NCBI GenBank assembly: GCA_944320865.1
Contig: CALUJC010000014.1
Span: 1 to 64,000, forward strand
Direction of reading: 5' to 3'
Source: an uncultured Bacteroides sp.
GTDB taxonomy: Bacteria; Bacteroidota; Bacteroidia; Bacteroidales; Bacteroidaceae
Length of the DNA: 64,000 bases
Positions within the stretch are counted from its first letter, which is position 1, and each line of letters begins with the position of its first letter. Under the pieces are notes generated by a model, which worked only from the letters and a program-made list of their open reading frames with translations, searched no databases and was not told where the DNA came from. Of this stretch, positions 40,491 to 49,115 are shown piece after piece. The position numbers were made by a program, and so were the translations under genes.

Positions 40491-43400
40491 TTACATGATT
40501 TTCCCCGCCCTATCCATAACATACTCTTCACTACCAATCCGCACAATACGGTACCCCTCCTTTTGCCAATCACCGATATTGTCATACTCTACCGGCACTA
40601 CTATTTGCCCTTGCCTATCTATTAAGCCGGCTTTTCCCTCACGGCTATATATACGGGCAAAGCCATCCTTGAACACATAATCGTAACCTGGCACATAGTC
40701 GTACCGGAACGGAATAACCGTCTCTCCGGCTTCATTGATAAATCCTACCAAGCCATCTTTGGCTACCGCCGCCAGCCCTTCAGAGAATATCCACGCATGG
40801 TCGTAAACAGCCTCCGTAAGATAGTTGAGCGCAGACATATCATAATAACCCCGTTTGCCCCCTGTGCTGTAAATGACTATCGGGTCAAAATTCCATTCAT
40901 CGGTAACATAATTATATTCCCAGTTGGCAACATAAACATCATCGAAATCCGGCGTAAGCCTTTCACCATGTTTATCCATCAGGAACACCGTACCCTCTGC
41001 GTCCAAGCCAAAGGGGAACCACCAAAACCACAACGTCGTCTCGGGGCTTTTTGCCGCCCAATAGACATCGTAATCCCGGCATTTGGCCAGCGTCCCGTAA
41101 TTCCTGTCACCCGTGGGGTCCAACTGCCTCTTGAAACGGAGATATTCTTTCCGGGGAATATCACGAACAATACCTTCACGTTCAAAGTCTTTGAAGTCTT
41201 GCAACACCCAGTCACGATAAAACTTGAATGCCCCGTTGAATAATACGGTATCCCGATAAGTATCCAGCACCCTGTAAGCATCTTCATATTCTCCCAGGAA
41301 TAAATGAGCCGAAAGCAGGTTTGTGGCAGCCAATACCCGGTTAGAGCTGTCCTTCATACCTTCTAATGCAGCCTCTTTGGCGGCTTCATATTCACCCATA
41401 AACAACAGGGCAAAAGATGTACTGACCCAATTGCCCATCCGTTCATATACACGTTTGACATATTTATTGAAATAGGGATTGCGCAGACTTGTCAATTCCC
41501 TCCTCGTGCTTACAACATTGTTGACATCGGCATCATACAATCCACTATCAACTACGGCGGACAAGAATGTCTGCGCATCGACATCGACGACAAAAGTCTT
41601 GACAAATTGCTGGTATGGCTTATCTGCCAAGAAGCAGGAATCATATCTCTCTACATATCGGCTATACAAATGCCCAGTTTCCACATAGATGGCTGAGCTG
41701 GCCAGCGTAGACAAAGCTTCCTTCTTGTACGAAGCCCACCGTCCTTTGCTCAAGAACCGTGCAGTCGAATCTATTGCAATAGAACAATGCAAAGCCTTGG
41801 AAAGCATCAAGGCTTCTAAATCGACAGCATCTTTGTCATGATAATACCTAGCCATCGCACAATAGATATCCGGATCAAGCATATCAGCCAGTTCACCGCT
41901 TTCATACAGTTCTTCCAACCGTATTGCGCCATTCTCTGCCAACGATGAAAAAGTAGCGGTTGAATCCGAATAATCAATATCCGACTTTTGTGGCAAATCC
42001 TTCAAAGATTCTCTTATCACCTCACGCACATCGGTCTGAGCCAATGCAGAATAAAAACGAAGCAACTGTTTCGTAAAATGATTTTCATACTGCAAATATT
42101 CGGAAGTAAGTGCCAAGCCATGCCCTTTCACCACAAAGCGGATATCAGAAGCTACCCATGTGCCCGCATACGAATATTTGCGTTCGCACTCGGCACCAGT
42201 ATATACATATTCATACTGGGCTGGAATCAATGTATGCAATTCCCGGTCGAAAGCACCTTGTTTGCCATCCGCCGTTTCCAAAATGATGTATTTATTCCAT
42301 AACTTATGTCTTATAGAAGCTATAGAGCCATCTTCTACAAACACATAGTTCCCTAAGTTCCACAAATTATACCCCGCAATGGCAACAGGCATCCCCACAA
42401 AGCAAACAGCCCAAACAAGCACTGACCATGCCACCCTCAGCACCTTATGTTTAAAAGCCGCTATATACCCCATCCCCCAATAGGTTGCCATCAGCAACAA
42501 ACCTGCCGACAAATAAGTATAAAGGCGGAAATGAGTATACTGCGTGAAATACAAACAAAGCAAAAAAGCCACAACAACAAGACCTGCCACCCAAACCCTC
42601 TTGTTTGTAAGCAACTCTTTCTTCCAAATAGATATTGCCAACAACAAGACCGGCACTAAGCCCACCATCATAGCAACCGTCAACGACCTGCGCATATAAA
42701 TACCGGAAACCAGCACAAATAGCAGATAACACAATACGACAAAGACCTTCAACGCCACCCAAGTCGTCTTATCAACGTCTTTCACTAAAAATGCAGATAA
42801 CAACAACCTGCCAAACGAACTTCTGCGAGGCTTGGTAAGTGAAAGGACAAAAACAACCAAAGTATACAGCATGAAAAACAACCACCAAGGAATCAATAAA
42901 GACTTATCGTAATATATATGTTTCTCAAACAATGCAAACACAAATAAAACCCCACCTACATTTGCCAAGACAAACGAGAGTACTGAATATAATGTAGACC
43001 TGCGGTTAGTGGCATAAACGACCATCCGCATCAACATAGAAATACCCAACAGAGTAGCAGCCCCTAATATGTAAGACCAGAAACCTTCACCAAACAGTAA
43101 AAAGAATCCTAATGGCTTTTCGGATACGCCAAAAAACAGGACGAACAAGAAATACAGCATCATCGCCATCTCCACCACGCACCCAAGCACCGTCGACACC
43201 TTTCCCCGGCGCTCCTTGCTCAATCGGCGCTGCGTCTTGTGCTCCAAGGCCACCCCGCAAAGCACATCGTGCGTAAACTCTATACGCTCGGTCTTGTTTA
43301 AAATCTCTATACGGATAAGGCGGCATTTCTCCAGGTGTTCTATTTCCTCTTTCAAGACATACCGGGGCACCACATCCTCATACGCCAAAGAATTGCGGAA

Positions 43401-44429
43401 CCCGCTACTGGTCAGCAATCTGTCCTCAAGAAAAGCCACCGAGTCCTTGGAAATCTTCCGCATGCATTCGTGGTAATAATCGTTGATGATATTATCTCCG
43501 AATTGCTCTATCAGCTCTGAGGTTATCATATCCTTTTTCAGTTCCACGGCCTTTTTATAGAGCTGGGAGCAGAATAAAGAAAGTATGCACGTTTCTATGG
43601 AAAGGTTGGCCAACGCTTCCTCCTCATCTTCGATATGAGTGCATTTGGACACCTTTTCCAAAATCTTCAATGCGGCCTCCCGGTTCATTATACCGGAGAT
43701 GGGCTTCAATATCACATCCAACCCCTGAAGCCCGTTCAAGGGAGACACCCCCACCCGGTTCTTCCTCAAGACAGGGATGTTATACGAATAGTCTTCCAAC
43801 CGCGCGAGAAAGTCTTCCCTCAAGGAAAGAATCAACCTGAAGTTGGTCGATTCATTGAAATCAATGCGAATGCCTTTTTCCTCTATCTGCCTTAGAGCCT
43901 CGTCGGGAGGCAACACCTGAAAAAGGTCGTTGAGTAATGTAAAAAAGTCTTGCACCACCGCCTTATCCTCGCAGATGGTAAAGATTTCTTCAAACTGGTC
44001 GATAAACACCACCGGCACCACTCTATGGTTGTCCTTGCTCCAGAATATGTTAGTGTGGAAAAATGCCCATAATTTGCACTCGTCCGGCAAAATGGCATCT
44101 AATTGTTGCACACTCTCCATTTCGCAGCCTTGTTCATCCAGCTTGGCTACTACCGCCCCTATAATCTGGTCGGCATAACTCCGCTTGCCATTGTGTTCCA
44201 ATTTGATGGATACGGGCAAGAAGCCATCGGCCATGAGCTGGGGAATCAAGCCCGCATTAATCAGCGAAGTCTTGCCCATGCCCGACTTGCCATAGATTAC
44301 CGTACTATAGTTTTGCTTGATGATGTCGCACAAGACGGACATTTCCTTCTCCCTGCCGAAAAACAAGTCAGCATCTTGCACCTGGTAAGATGCCAATCCG
44401 AGCCAAGGGTTATTCTGTATCTGTAGCAT
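40491..44429 (-). CDS. STAND NTPase with multi-pass membrane block and C-terminal WG repeats
   Basis: A 1,312-residue protein. Residues 1-400 fit the nSTAND1 type: NNPWLGLASYQVQDADLFFGREKEM, Walker A GKSGMGKTS at residues 47-55, and VVFIDQFEEIF as Walker B. A winged-helix-like stretch follows (IEFTHDVLCGVALEHKTQRRL). About residues 410-705 contain roughly ten hydrophobic segments. The next about 400 residues are mainly helical, with TPR-like character (YEAAKEAALEGM). The C-terminal about 140 residues carry WG repeats (GLVGFINEAGETVIPFRYDYV, GKAGLIDRQGQIVVPVEYDNI). It lies 6 bp after the SIR2-TIR gene in the same direction. STAND proteins sense a ligand and oligomerise. Here a membrane-tied sensor for the TIR partner is inferred. 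Confidence 0.8.
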   Translation of the reverse strand: MLQIQNNPWLGLASYQVQDADLFFGREKEMSVLCDIIKQNYSTVIYGKSGMGKTSLINAGLIPQLMADGFLPVSIKLEHNGKRSYADQIIGAVVAKLDEQGCEMESVQQLDAILPDECKLWAFFHTNIFWSKDNHRVVPVVFIDQFEEIFTICEDKAVVQDFFTLLNDLFQVLPPDEALRQIEEKGIRIDFNESTNFRLILSLREDFLARLEDYSYNIPVLRKNRVGVSPLNGLQGLDVILKPISGIMNREAALKILEKVSKCTHIEDEEEALANLSIETCILSLFCSQLYKKAVELKKDMITSELIEQFGDNIINDYYHECMRKISKDSVAFLEDRLLTSSGFRNSLAYEDVVPRYVLKEEIEHLEKCRLIRIEILNKTERIEFTHDVLCGVALEHKTQRRLSKERRGKVSTVLGCVVEMAMMLYFLFVLFFGVSEKPLGFFLLFGEGFWSYILGAATLLGISMLMRMVVYATNRRSTLYSVLSFVLANVGGVLFVFALFEKHIYYDKSLLIPWWLFFMLYTLVVFVLSLTKPRRSSFGRLLLSAFLVKDVDKTTWVALKVFVVLCYLLFVLVSGIYMRRSLTVAMMVGLVPVLLLAISIWKKELLTNKRVWVAGLVVVAFLLCLYFTQYTHFRLYTYLSAGLLLMATYWGMGYIAAFKHKVLRVAWSVLVWAVCFVGMPVAIAGYNLWNLGNYVFVEDGSIASIRHKLWNKYIILETADGKQGAFDRELHTLIPAQYEYVYTGAECERKYSYAGTWVASDIRFVVKGHGLALTSEYLQYENHFTKQLLRFYSALAQTDVREVIRESLKDLPQKSDIDYSDSTATFSSLAENGAIRLEELYESGELADMLDPDIYCAMARYYHDKDAVDLEALMLSKALHCSIAIDSTARFLSKGRWASYKKEALSTLASSAIYVETGHLYSRYVERYDSCFLADKPYQQFVKTFVVDVDAQTFLSAVVDSGLYDADVNNVVSTRRELTSLRNPYFNKYVKRVYERMGNWVSTSFALLFMGEYEAAKEAALEGMKDSSNRVLAATNLLSAHLFLGEYEDAYRVLDTYRDTVLFNGAFKFYRDWVLQDFKDFEREGIVRDIPRKEYLRFKRQLDPTGDRNYGTLAKCRDYDVYWAAKSPETTLWFWWFPFGLDAEGTVFLMDKHGERLTPDFDDVYVANWEYNYVTDEWNFDPIVIYSTGGKRGYYDMSALNYLTEAVYDHAWIFSEGLAAVAKDGLVGFINEAGETVIPFRYDYVPGYDYVFKDGFARIYSREGKAGLIDRQGQIVVPVEYDNIGDWQKEGYRIVRIGSEEYVMDRAGKIM

Positions 44430-44435
44430 AGCTGG

Positions 44436-45794
44436 TTAACGGAATGAACGTATGATTTTCTTTACCTGTGTCTCAAAATTCTCATCACGGAAGTAGATGA
44501 TATGCGCTTCCTTAGTAAACTCCACCGGGATACCCCTTTCCGAAAAAGGATCAATACCGTCTATCACAATAGGTGATATATAAGGTTCATTCAAGCGGTA
44601 TTCAGCCTCTTCAATGGCTTGCTTCCACTCCTTTTTGAAGTAGCGGCGTCCCTCTTTCAAGGTAGCCTGCGAAAGAATGGGCACAAAGCGCTTGCACTCT
44701 TGTATTTTCTGCGCAATACTCATTTCGTACTTCTCGCCGAGATTCAGTTCCACCTTGTCGAACCACACCGAAGCACCCAGCGACTTAAATTTCTGTGCCA
44801 CCTGCCCAGCCAGTTCATAATCTTCGGAGGCATACGAAATGAAGATATCGTAAGCTTCATCTTTTTCTTTTGCAGAGACGGTGTCTCCTCCAAAGAATGA
44901 CGATGCCTCCTCCAAAGAATGGCGCGCTTCATAGCGTTCGTTGAATTCATTGATGAAATCTTCCGCCTTCCTGTACACCGATGTCTGCACTCTCGAAAGG
45001 AAGTTCATCAGGTCGCCGTCCGAGTCCGCCCTTTCCGCCGACACGGTCACTACGCCCTGCATATCGGCCGAGGACGGCACTATAGTGAAATTCTTGATGG
45101 AATGCCAAAAGAAGCGGAAAAGCCAATTGGGGTAATCGCATCCCAGCACCAGCAGGAATTTATCAGACAGGTACTCACCCAGTTTTGTGGGGCGCGTGTC
45201 ACTATTATGCCAGCAATGCAGGTAGTCGAGCAAGTCATCTTCCGTCACCTTGAACGAACGCTTGGCCATGCTCAGATGGCCAAACAGGTAATACAGCATC
45301 GTATCGTCCCCGTCAAGCTCCGCCAGCTTAATGTCGGCCGAAGCCTTCTTATTATATACTTTTATTTTATCCGCCGGTATCCCCAGCAGGCCATCTATTC
45401 CCCGCACAAATGACGTAGTCAGCACCAAGGGAAATCGGCACAGGTGAAACAAGCGCTTCACAAAATCGGGCACCACCACCGTAGCCTTATTCAAGATGTC
45501 GTATATCTCATAATAAATATCCGTCACATCCCCGGCATTGCGCTGCCGCCGGTTGTATTCGCGAATCAAGTCTTCCACCTGCGAGTAGTCCTTGCACACA
45601 GTGTCGCTTTCAAAATGCTCGGACAGTTTTTTCAGCACATATTCCCTCACATTGACGCACTCGCCATCCGGCATGGCAATCCGGATAAGATTGTCGCCAA
45701 TGATGGGAACCACCCGTTTTTCTTCCACGGCATACATCAGGAGTTCCCAATTCCTTGCATTTATTTTATCGACACCCATGTCCATAGCCCTCAT
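44436..45794 (-). CDS. SIR2-like plus TIR domain protein, putative NADase effector
   Basis: A 452-residue protein. Residues about 15-255 resemble a divergent SIR2-like domain: RVVPIIGDNLI near 27-37, FPLVLTTSFVRGIDG near 121-135 and YYLFGHLS near 168-175, where canonical TTN-D and HG motifs are altered. A linker follows. Residues 314-450 form a TIR domain beginning AYDIFISYASEDYELAG with WFDKVELNLGEKY. Glu389, in RRYFKKEWKQAIEEA, is at the position of the catalytic Glu of NAD-cleaving TIRs. ATG 45,794 is used, but two further Met codons lie within six residues. It is the first gene of a two-gene operon with the STAND protein. Confidence 0.82.
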   Translation of the reverse strand: MRAMDMGVDKINARNWELLMYAVEEKRVVPIIGDNLIRIAMPDGECVNVREYVLKKLSEHFESDTVCKDYSQVEDLIREYNRRQRNAGDVTDIYYEIYDILNKATVVVPDFVKRLFHLCRFPLVLTTSFVRGIDGLLGIPADKIKVYNKKASADIKLAELDGDDTMLYYLFGHLSMAKRSFKVTEDDLLDYLHCWHNSDTRPTKLGEYLSDKFLLVLGCDYPNWLFRFFWHSIKNFTIVPSSADMQGVVTVSAERADSDGDLMNFLSRVQTSVYRKAEDFINEFNERYEARHSLEEASSFFGGDTVSAKEKDEAYDIFISYASEDYELAGQVAQKFKSLGASVWFDKVELNLGEKYEMSIAQKIQECKRFVPILSQATLKEGRRYFKKEWKQAIEEAEYRLNEPYISPIVIDGIDPFSERGIPVEFTKEAHIIYFRDENFETQVKKIIRSFR

Positions 45795-45883
45795 TTTTTA
45801 TTTCACAGTATTGACAAATTGTATTAATTTGGATTGTGCGTGCCAATTTATGGATTTTTTATAAAACCGCAAAGAATGCCAAC

Positions 45884-45917
45884 AAAAAAATCCGCTGAAT
45901 TTCTTCAACGGATTTTC
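45884..45917 (-). terminator. Terminator of ssrA
   Basis: On the minus strand AAATCCGTTGAA pairs with TTCAGCGGATTT around a GAAA loop (one mismatch) and runs into seven T. It lies 15 bp after the tmRNA 3' end and before the SIR2-TIR operon. Confidence 0.85.
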
Positions 45918-45931
45918 TTTTCTTCGCCTAT

Positions 45932-46329
45932 GGGTGGAGCTGGAGGGAATCGAACCCTCGTCCAAACGAGGAAACCATACGCTTTCTACATGCTTATCTC
46001 TGCCTTGGGTTTTCGAGTGCCGGCAAGACCAGAGCCACCAACCTGCACCTTATCCCCTAAAACTTCGCAAGAGCCACGGGGAAAGACTCGTGCTATTCCC
46101 GATTTTGCTGTGCCGCTTTGCCAAACGCTTCGGAACAAGAGCTTTTGAGCGACATCTCGTTTCCGCCACTGTGGCGGAAATAAAGTTAATCTACTGTACT
46201 TCGATTAAGCAGCGAGAGCATAGTTTTCGTTGCCAGATAATCTTTTGATAACTGAGATTCAAGTGGTAATTACCGACCCACTGCATGCTTACATACCATT
46301 TCTGCCCGCTGTCAAATCCAGTCAACCCC
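45932..46329 (-). ncRNA. ssrA: tmRNA
   Basis: The tRNA-like domain is formed by the 5' end GGGGTTGACTGGATTTGACAG and the 3' end with GACGAGGGTTCGATTCCCTC then CAGCTCC. The first 7 bases pair with the last 7 (GGGGTTG with CAGCTCC, one G-U). The tag frame at 46,205-46,234 reads GNENYALAA then stop, a Bacteroidetes-type proteolysis tag ending in Ala-Ala. Length is about 398 nt. The genomic bases after the discriminator read CCCA, so the mature CCA is trimmed and added. tmRNA rescues stalled ribosomes. Its 3' end is a frequent integration site for mobile elements. Confidence 0.95.
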
Positions 46330-46364
46330 AGTTGGTACAGCATCATGCCAAGCATAATGGTGTG

Positions 46365-46372
46365 CAAAGATA
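46365..46372 (-). promoter_or_regulatory. -7 element of ssrA
   Basis: On the minus strand TATCTTTG, 35 bp before the mature tmRNA 5' end, leaving a short leader for RNase P processing. A TTTG lies 15 bp upstream, closer than the usual 19-21 bp. Confidence 0.5.
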
Positions 46373-46465
46373 CGCATAATTTTGCCACAAAGCCCCATTT
46401 CTTTGCAATTATTAGCAATATAGCCAGGCGAAAGGGGAAAAGACAAGTTTTCTTACCTGCCTTGT

Positions 46466-46565
46466 ATGTATTTCCTACGCTCCTCCTTCGCTCCATAGCG
46501 GGCATGGCGGAGCGAAGCAATACCGAATGGGGTACGACTGAGGTACGAAGAGGGAACGGAGGAGG
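46466..46565. repeat. Dispersed hairpin element, copy 3
   Basis: It starts with GTATTTCCTACG (46,468-46,479), has arms CTTCGCTCC (46,486-46,494) and GGAGCGAAG (46,509-46,517), and continues with GGTACGA words and GGGAACGGAGGAGG. CCTCCTTCGCT and AGCGAAGCAA are shared with the element at 3.9 kb. Confidence 0.6.
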
Positions 46566-46741
46566 TAAAATTCATAAACCAACAGACAGCATACCGCTTT
46601 GATTATCTGTGTACAAACGATGCCAGTTTCTTATCATAATGGCAAATCGGCCGATTTCTCGATGTAAAACTTTATACAGCAGAATGTAAAGATGCGAGAA
46701 ACATGCGTGCCGCACTCCTTGCATATCAGCAATTTTAGCAC

Positions 46742-46749
46742 TATATTTG
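46742..46749 (+). promoter_or_regulatory. -7 element of the lactonase gene
   Basis: TATATTTG, 56 bp before ATG 46,805; no -33 TTTG at the usual distance. Confidence 0.4.
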
Positions 46750-46804
46750 AAGCGTTATTTTCTTGACAACTTATCGTACAACCGGACATATAAAACCACA
46801 CACA

Positions 46805-47917
46805 ATGAAACACCCCATACTTTTTTGCCTGGTGGGATTGGGCCTGGCGGCTTGCACGTCCCACCAATCGGCTGACAGCCAACAAAATGAACTGACCATG
46901 CTGGTGGGCACCTATACCAACGGCACGAGCCATGGCATCTACACCTTCCGCTTCAACCAGCAGACGGGACAGGCCGCGGCACTCGACTCGCTGGCCTTGC
47001 CAAACCCTTCTTTCCTAATCACTTCGGCCGACGGGAAGCACGTATACGCCGTGAGCGAGATGAACGACAGCACGGCGGCACTCAGCGCCCTGGACTTTGA
47101 CAAACAAAGCGGGCGCCTAACTCTGGCCAACACCCTGCCTACGCAAGGGGAAGACCCGTGCCACGTGTCGACCAACGGAAAGCTGGTGCTGGCAGCCAAT
47201 TATAGCGGCGGAAGCCTCTCCGTCTTCACCCTCAAGGCGGATGGCAGCCTGGACACGCTGGCCGCCAACTTCCGGGGAGGGACGGGTGGCCCGGATGCAG
47301 AGCGGCAACCCGTGCCCCACGTGCATTGCTCGCAGTTTTCGCCCGACGGGAAGTACGCATTTGCCACCGACTTCAGTGCCGACCGCCTGCTGCGCTTCCC
47401 GGTCAGCGCCGACGGGAGGAGCCTACAGCCCGCCGACGCGGCCTTCGGCATCGAGGCCGACTCGGGGCCACGGCACTTGACGTTCAGAGCCGACGGCCGG
47501 CATGCCTACCTCATCAGCGAGTTGTCCGGCAAAATCACCGTATTCCGCTACACCGCCGATGGCAAGCTGGAGCAGCAACAAAGCATCGTGGCCGACAAGG
47601 CTGCGGCAAGGGGCAGCGCCGACATACACTTGAGCCCCGACGGCCGGTTTCTCTACGCCAGCAACCGACTGAAGGAAGACGGCATTGCCATTTTCGCCGT
47701 GCAGGCGGACGGCACACTGACACCCGCAGGCTACCAGCCGACAGGCATCCATCCGCGCAACTTCAACATCACGCCCAACGGCAAATACCTGCTAGCAGCC
47801 TGCCGGGACAGCAACGTGATTCAGGTGTATGAGCGCAATGCCGAGAACGGCCTGCTGACGGATACCCACCTGGACATCCGGGTGGACAAACCGGTGTGCA
47901 TACAGTTTGTGCCTTAA
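46805..47917 (+). CDS. Lactonase-family seven-bladed propeller lipoprotein (Pgl-like)
   Basis: A 370-residue lipoprotein (lipobox LAAC followed by TSHQ). It carries the lactonase/YbhE propeller pattern: MLVGTYTNGTSHGIYTFRF, LPNPSFLITSADGKHVYAVSE, PCHVSTNGKLVLAANYSGGSLSVF, PHVHCSQFSPDGKYAFATD, GPRHLTFRADGRHAYLI, DIHLSPDGRFLYASNRL and HPRNFNITPNGKYLLAACR. Cytosolic members hydrolyse 6-phosphogluconolactone, but this one is predicted to be exported, so the substrate may differ. ATG 46,805 gives the lipoprotein signal. Upstream extension is unlikely. Confidence 0.87.
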   Translation: MKHPILFCLVGLGLAACTSHQSADSQQNELTMLVGTYTNGTSHGIYTFRFNQQTGQAAALDSLALPNPSFLITSADGKHVYAVSEMNDSTAALSALDFDKQSGRLTLANTLPTQGEDPCHVSTNGKLVLAANYSGGSLSVFTLKADGSLDTLAANFRGGTGGPDAERQPVPHVHCSQFSPDGKYAFATDFSADRLLRFPVSADGRSLQPADAAFGIEADSGPRHLTFRADGRHAYLISELSGKITVFRYTADGKLEQQQSIVADKAAARGSADIHLSPDGRFLYASNRLKEDGIAIFAVQADGTLTPAGYQPTGIHPRNFNITPNGKYLLAACRDSNVIQVYERNAENGLLTDTHLDIRVDKPVCIQFVP

Positions 47918-47975
47918 CGACCGCCCAGTTCCGTTAATAAATCATAACAGAAGCGGGACACACGGATAACTTGAC

Positions 47976-47983
47976 TAACTTTG
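47976..47983 (+). promoter_or_regulatory. -7 element before the DUF4831 gene
   Basis: TAACTTTG, 34 bp before ATG 48,018; it excludes the longer frame starting at 47,985. It probably also drives the STAND gene that follows. Confidence 0.5.
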
Positions 47984-48017
47984 TTTGATGATACAACCGG
48001 ATAAAAACCAACATCGC

Positions 48018-49097
48018 ATGAAGAAGATATACATCGCACTGGCCTCAGCCTTGCTGATAGCTAACACCATGGCCGCACAAACCGAAGTAACTGTAGGCGT
48101 GATGCACGGAAAAGACTACGGAGTGACCTACATGTTGCCCCGGACGGAACTGGAAATCGTTATCAACGCCACGCGGCACACCTATACGCCGGGCGAGTTC
48201 TGCCGCTATGCCGACCGCTACCTGAGGCTAAGCGACGTTTCGGGCGAGGCCGGCGAATACTGGACGCTGGACAACGTGCGGCTCCGCCCGGCAGGGGTGC
48301 CCGACAAAGACAAAGTGTATTTCGTCAAACTGAAAGACAAAACCACTGCCCCCTTGATGGAGTTGACGGAAGACGGCATTGTGCGCTCCATAAACCTGCC
48401 CTTCAGCGGCGACCGCCCCCGGAAAGGCGCGCCAGCCCGGACGGACGATGAACGGGAACGCACGGTAGACCCGCGCAGATTCTTGACCGAAGAAATACTG
48501 ATGGCCGGTTCCACCGCCAAGATGGCCGAGCTGGTGGCCAAGGAAATATACAACATCCGCGAGAGCAAGAATGCCTTGCTGCGCGGAGAGGCTGACAATA
48601 CTCCGCAGGACGGCGAGCAACTCAAATTGATGCTGGACAACCTGAACTTGCAAGAACGCGCCATGACCGAAATGTTCTCCGGCAAAGTGACGGAAGACCC
48701 GCAGACCATAACCATCCGGATTACCCCCCGGGAAATGAAGGACGAGGTAGCCTTCCGCTTCTCGCGCAAGCTGGGCGTGGTGGATAAAGACGACTTGGCA
48801 GGCGAACCGTTCTACCTGAGCATTACCGACCTGGGCACCGTGCCCCGGCCGGCGGCAGAAGAAGGGGGCAAAAACAAGAAGGAACTGGAAGGTGTTGCCT
48901 ACAATGTGCCCGGCCGCGCCCAAGTCACCTTGGTGCAAGGCAACGAAACGCTGTTCGACGATGAATTGCCAATCACCCAGTTCGGCGGCATTGAATACCT
49001 GGCCCCAGTGTTGTTCAACAAGAACACGGTGACCAAAGTACAGTTTGACACCACTACAGGAGGCCTGCTGAAAATAGAACGGGAAGCCAAAGAATAA
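48018..49097 (+). CDS. DUF4831 family exported protein
   Basis: A 359-residue protein with a type I signal peptide (MKKIYIALASALLIANTMAAQ). The DUF4831 pattern follows: VGVMHGKDYGVTYMLPRTELEIVI, YTPGEFCRYADRYL, a RFLTEEILMAGSTAKMAELVAKEIYNIRESK helix and a C-terminal LPITQFGGIEYLAPVLFN strand. The family is widespread in Bacteroidetes, exported, and of unknown function. The next gene, a STAND protein, begins 18 bp after its stop, so they may share a transcript by chance of insertion. Confidence 0.8.
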   Translation: MKKIYIALASALLIANTMAAQTEVTVGVMHGKDYGVTYMLPRTELEIVINATRHTYTPGEFCRYADRYLRLSDVSGEAGEYWTLDNVRLRPAGVPDKDKVYFVKLKDKTTAPLMELTEDGIVRSINLPFSGDRPRKGAPARTDDERERTVDPRRFLTEEILMAGSTAKMAELVAKEIYNIRESKNALLRGEADNTPQDGEQLKLMLDNLNLQERAMTEMFSGKVTEDPQTITIRITPREMKDEVAFRFSRKLGVVDKDDLAGEPFYLSITDLGTVPRPAAEEGGKNKKELEGVAYNVPGRAQVTLVQGNETLFDDELPITQFGGIEYLAPVLFNKNTVTKVQFDTTTGGLLKIEREAKE

Positions 49098-49115
49098 GAA
49101 GAACTGCCACATGCC

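Larger units (their letters stand above)
46330..46804. other. Intergenic region between ssrA and the lactonase gene
   Basis: 475 bp hold the ssrA promoter (46,365-46,372), a hairpin repeat (46,466-46,565), about 170 bp with no recognised element, and the -7 box of the lactonase gene (46,742-46,749). Confidence 0.6.

Noticed and set aside
40360-40500. Direct repeat of the ssrA 3' end marking a second attachment site
   Set aside because: No match to the tmRNA 3' sequence was found here or elsewhere in the window.
45815-45823. Promoter of the SIR2-TIR operon (TACAATTTG on the minus strand)
   Set aside because: It has three bases instead of two between TA and TTTG and no good -33 box, so it was not listed as a feature.
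45932-46000. Ordinary tRNA gene on the minus strand
   Set aside because: The T-arm and acceptor sequence belong to the tRNA-like domain of tmRNA. No anticodon arm follows.
47985-48017. Upstream extension of the DUF4831 gene
   Set aside because: The -7 promoter box at 47,976-47,983 touches it, and the signal peptide begins at 48,018.
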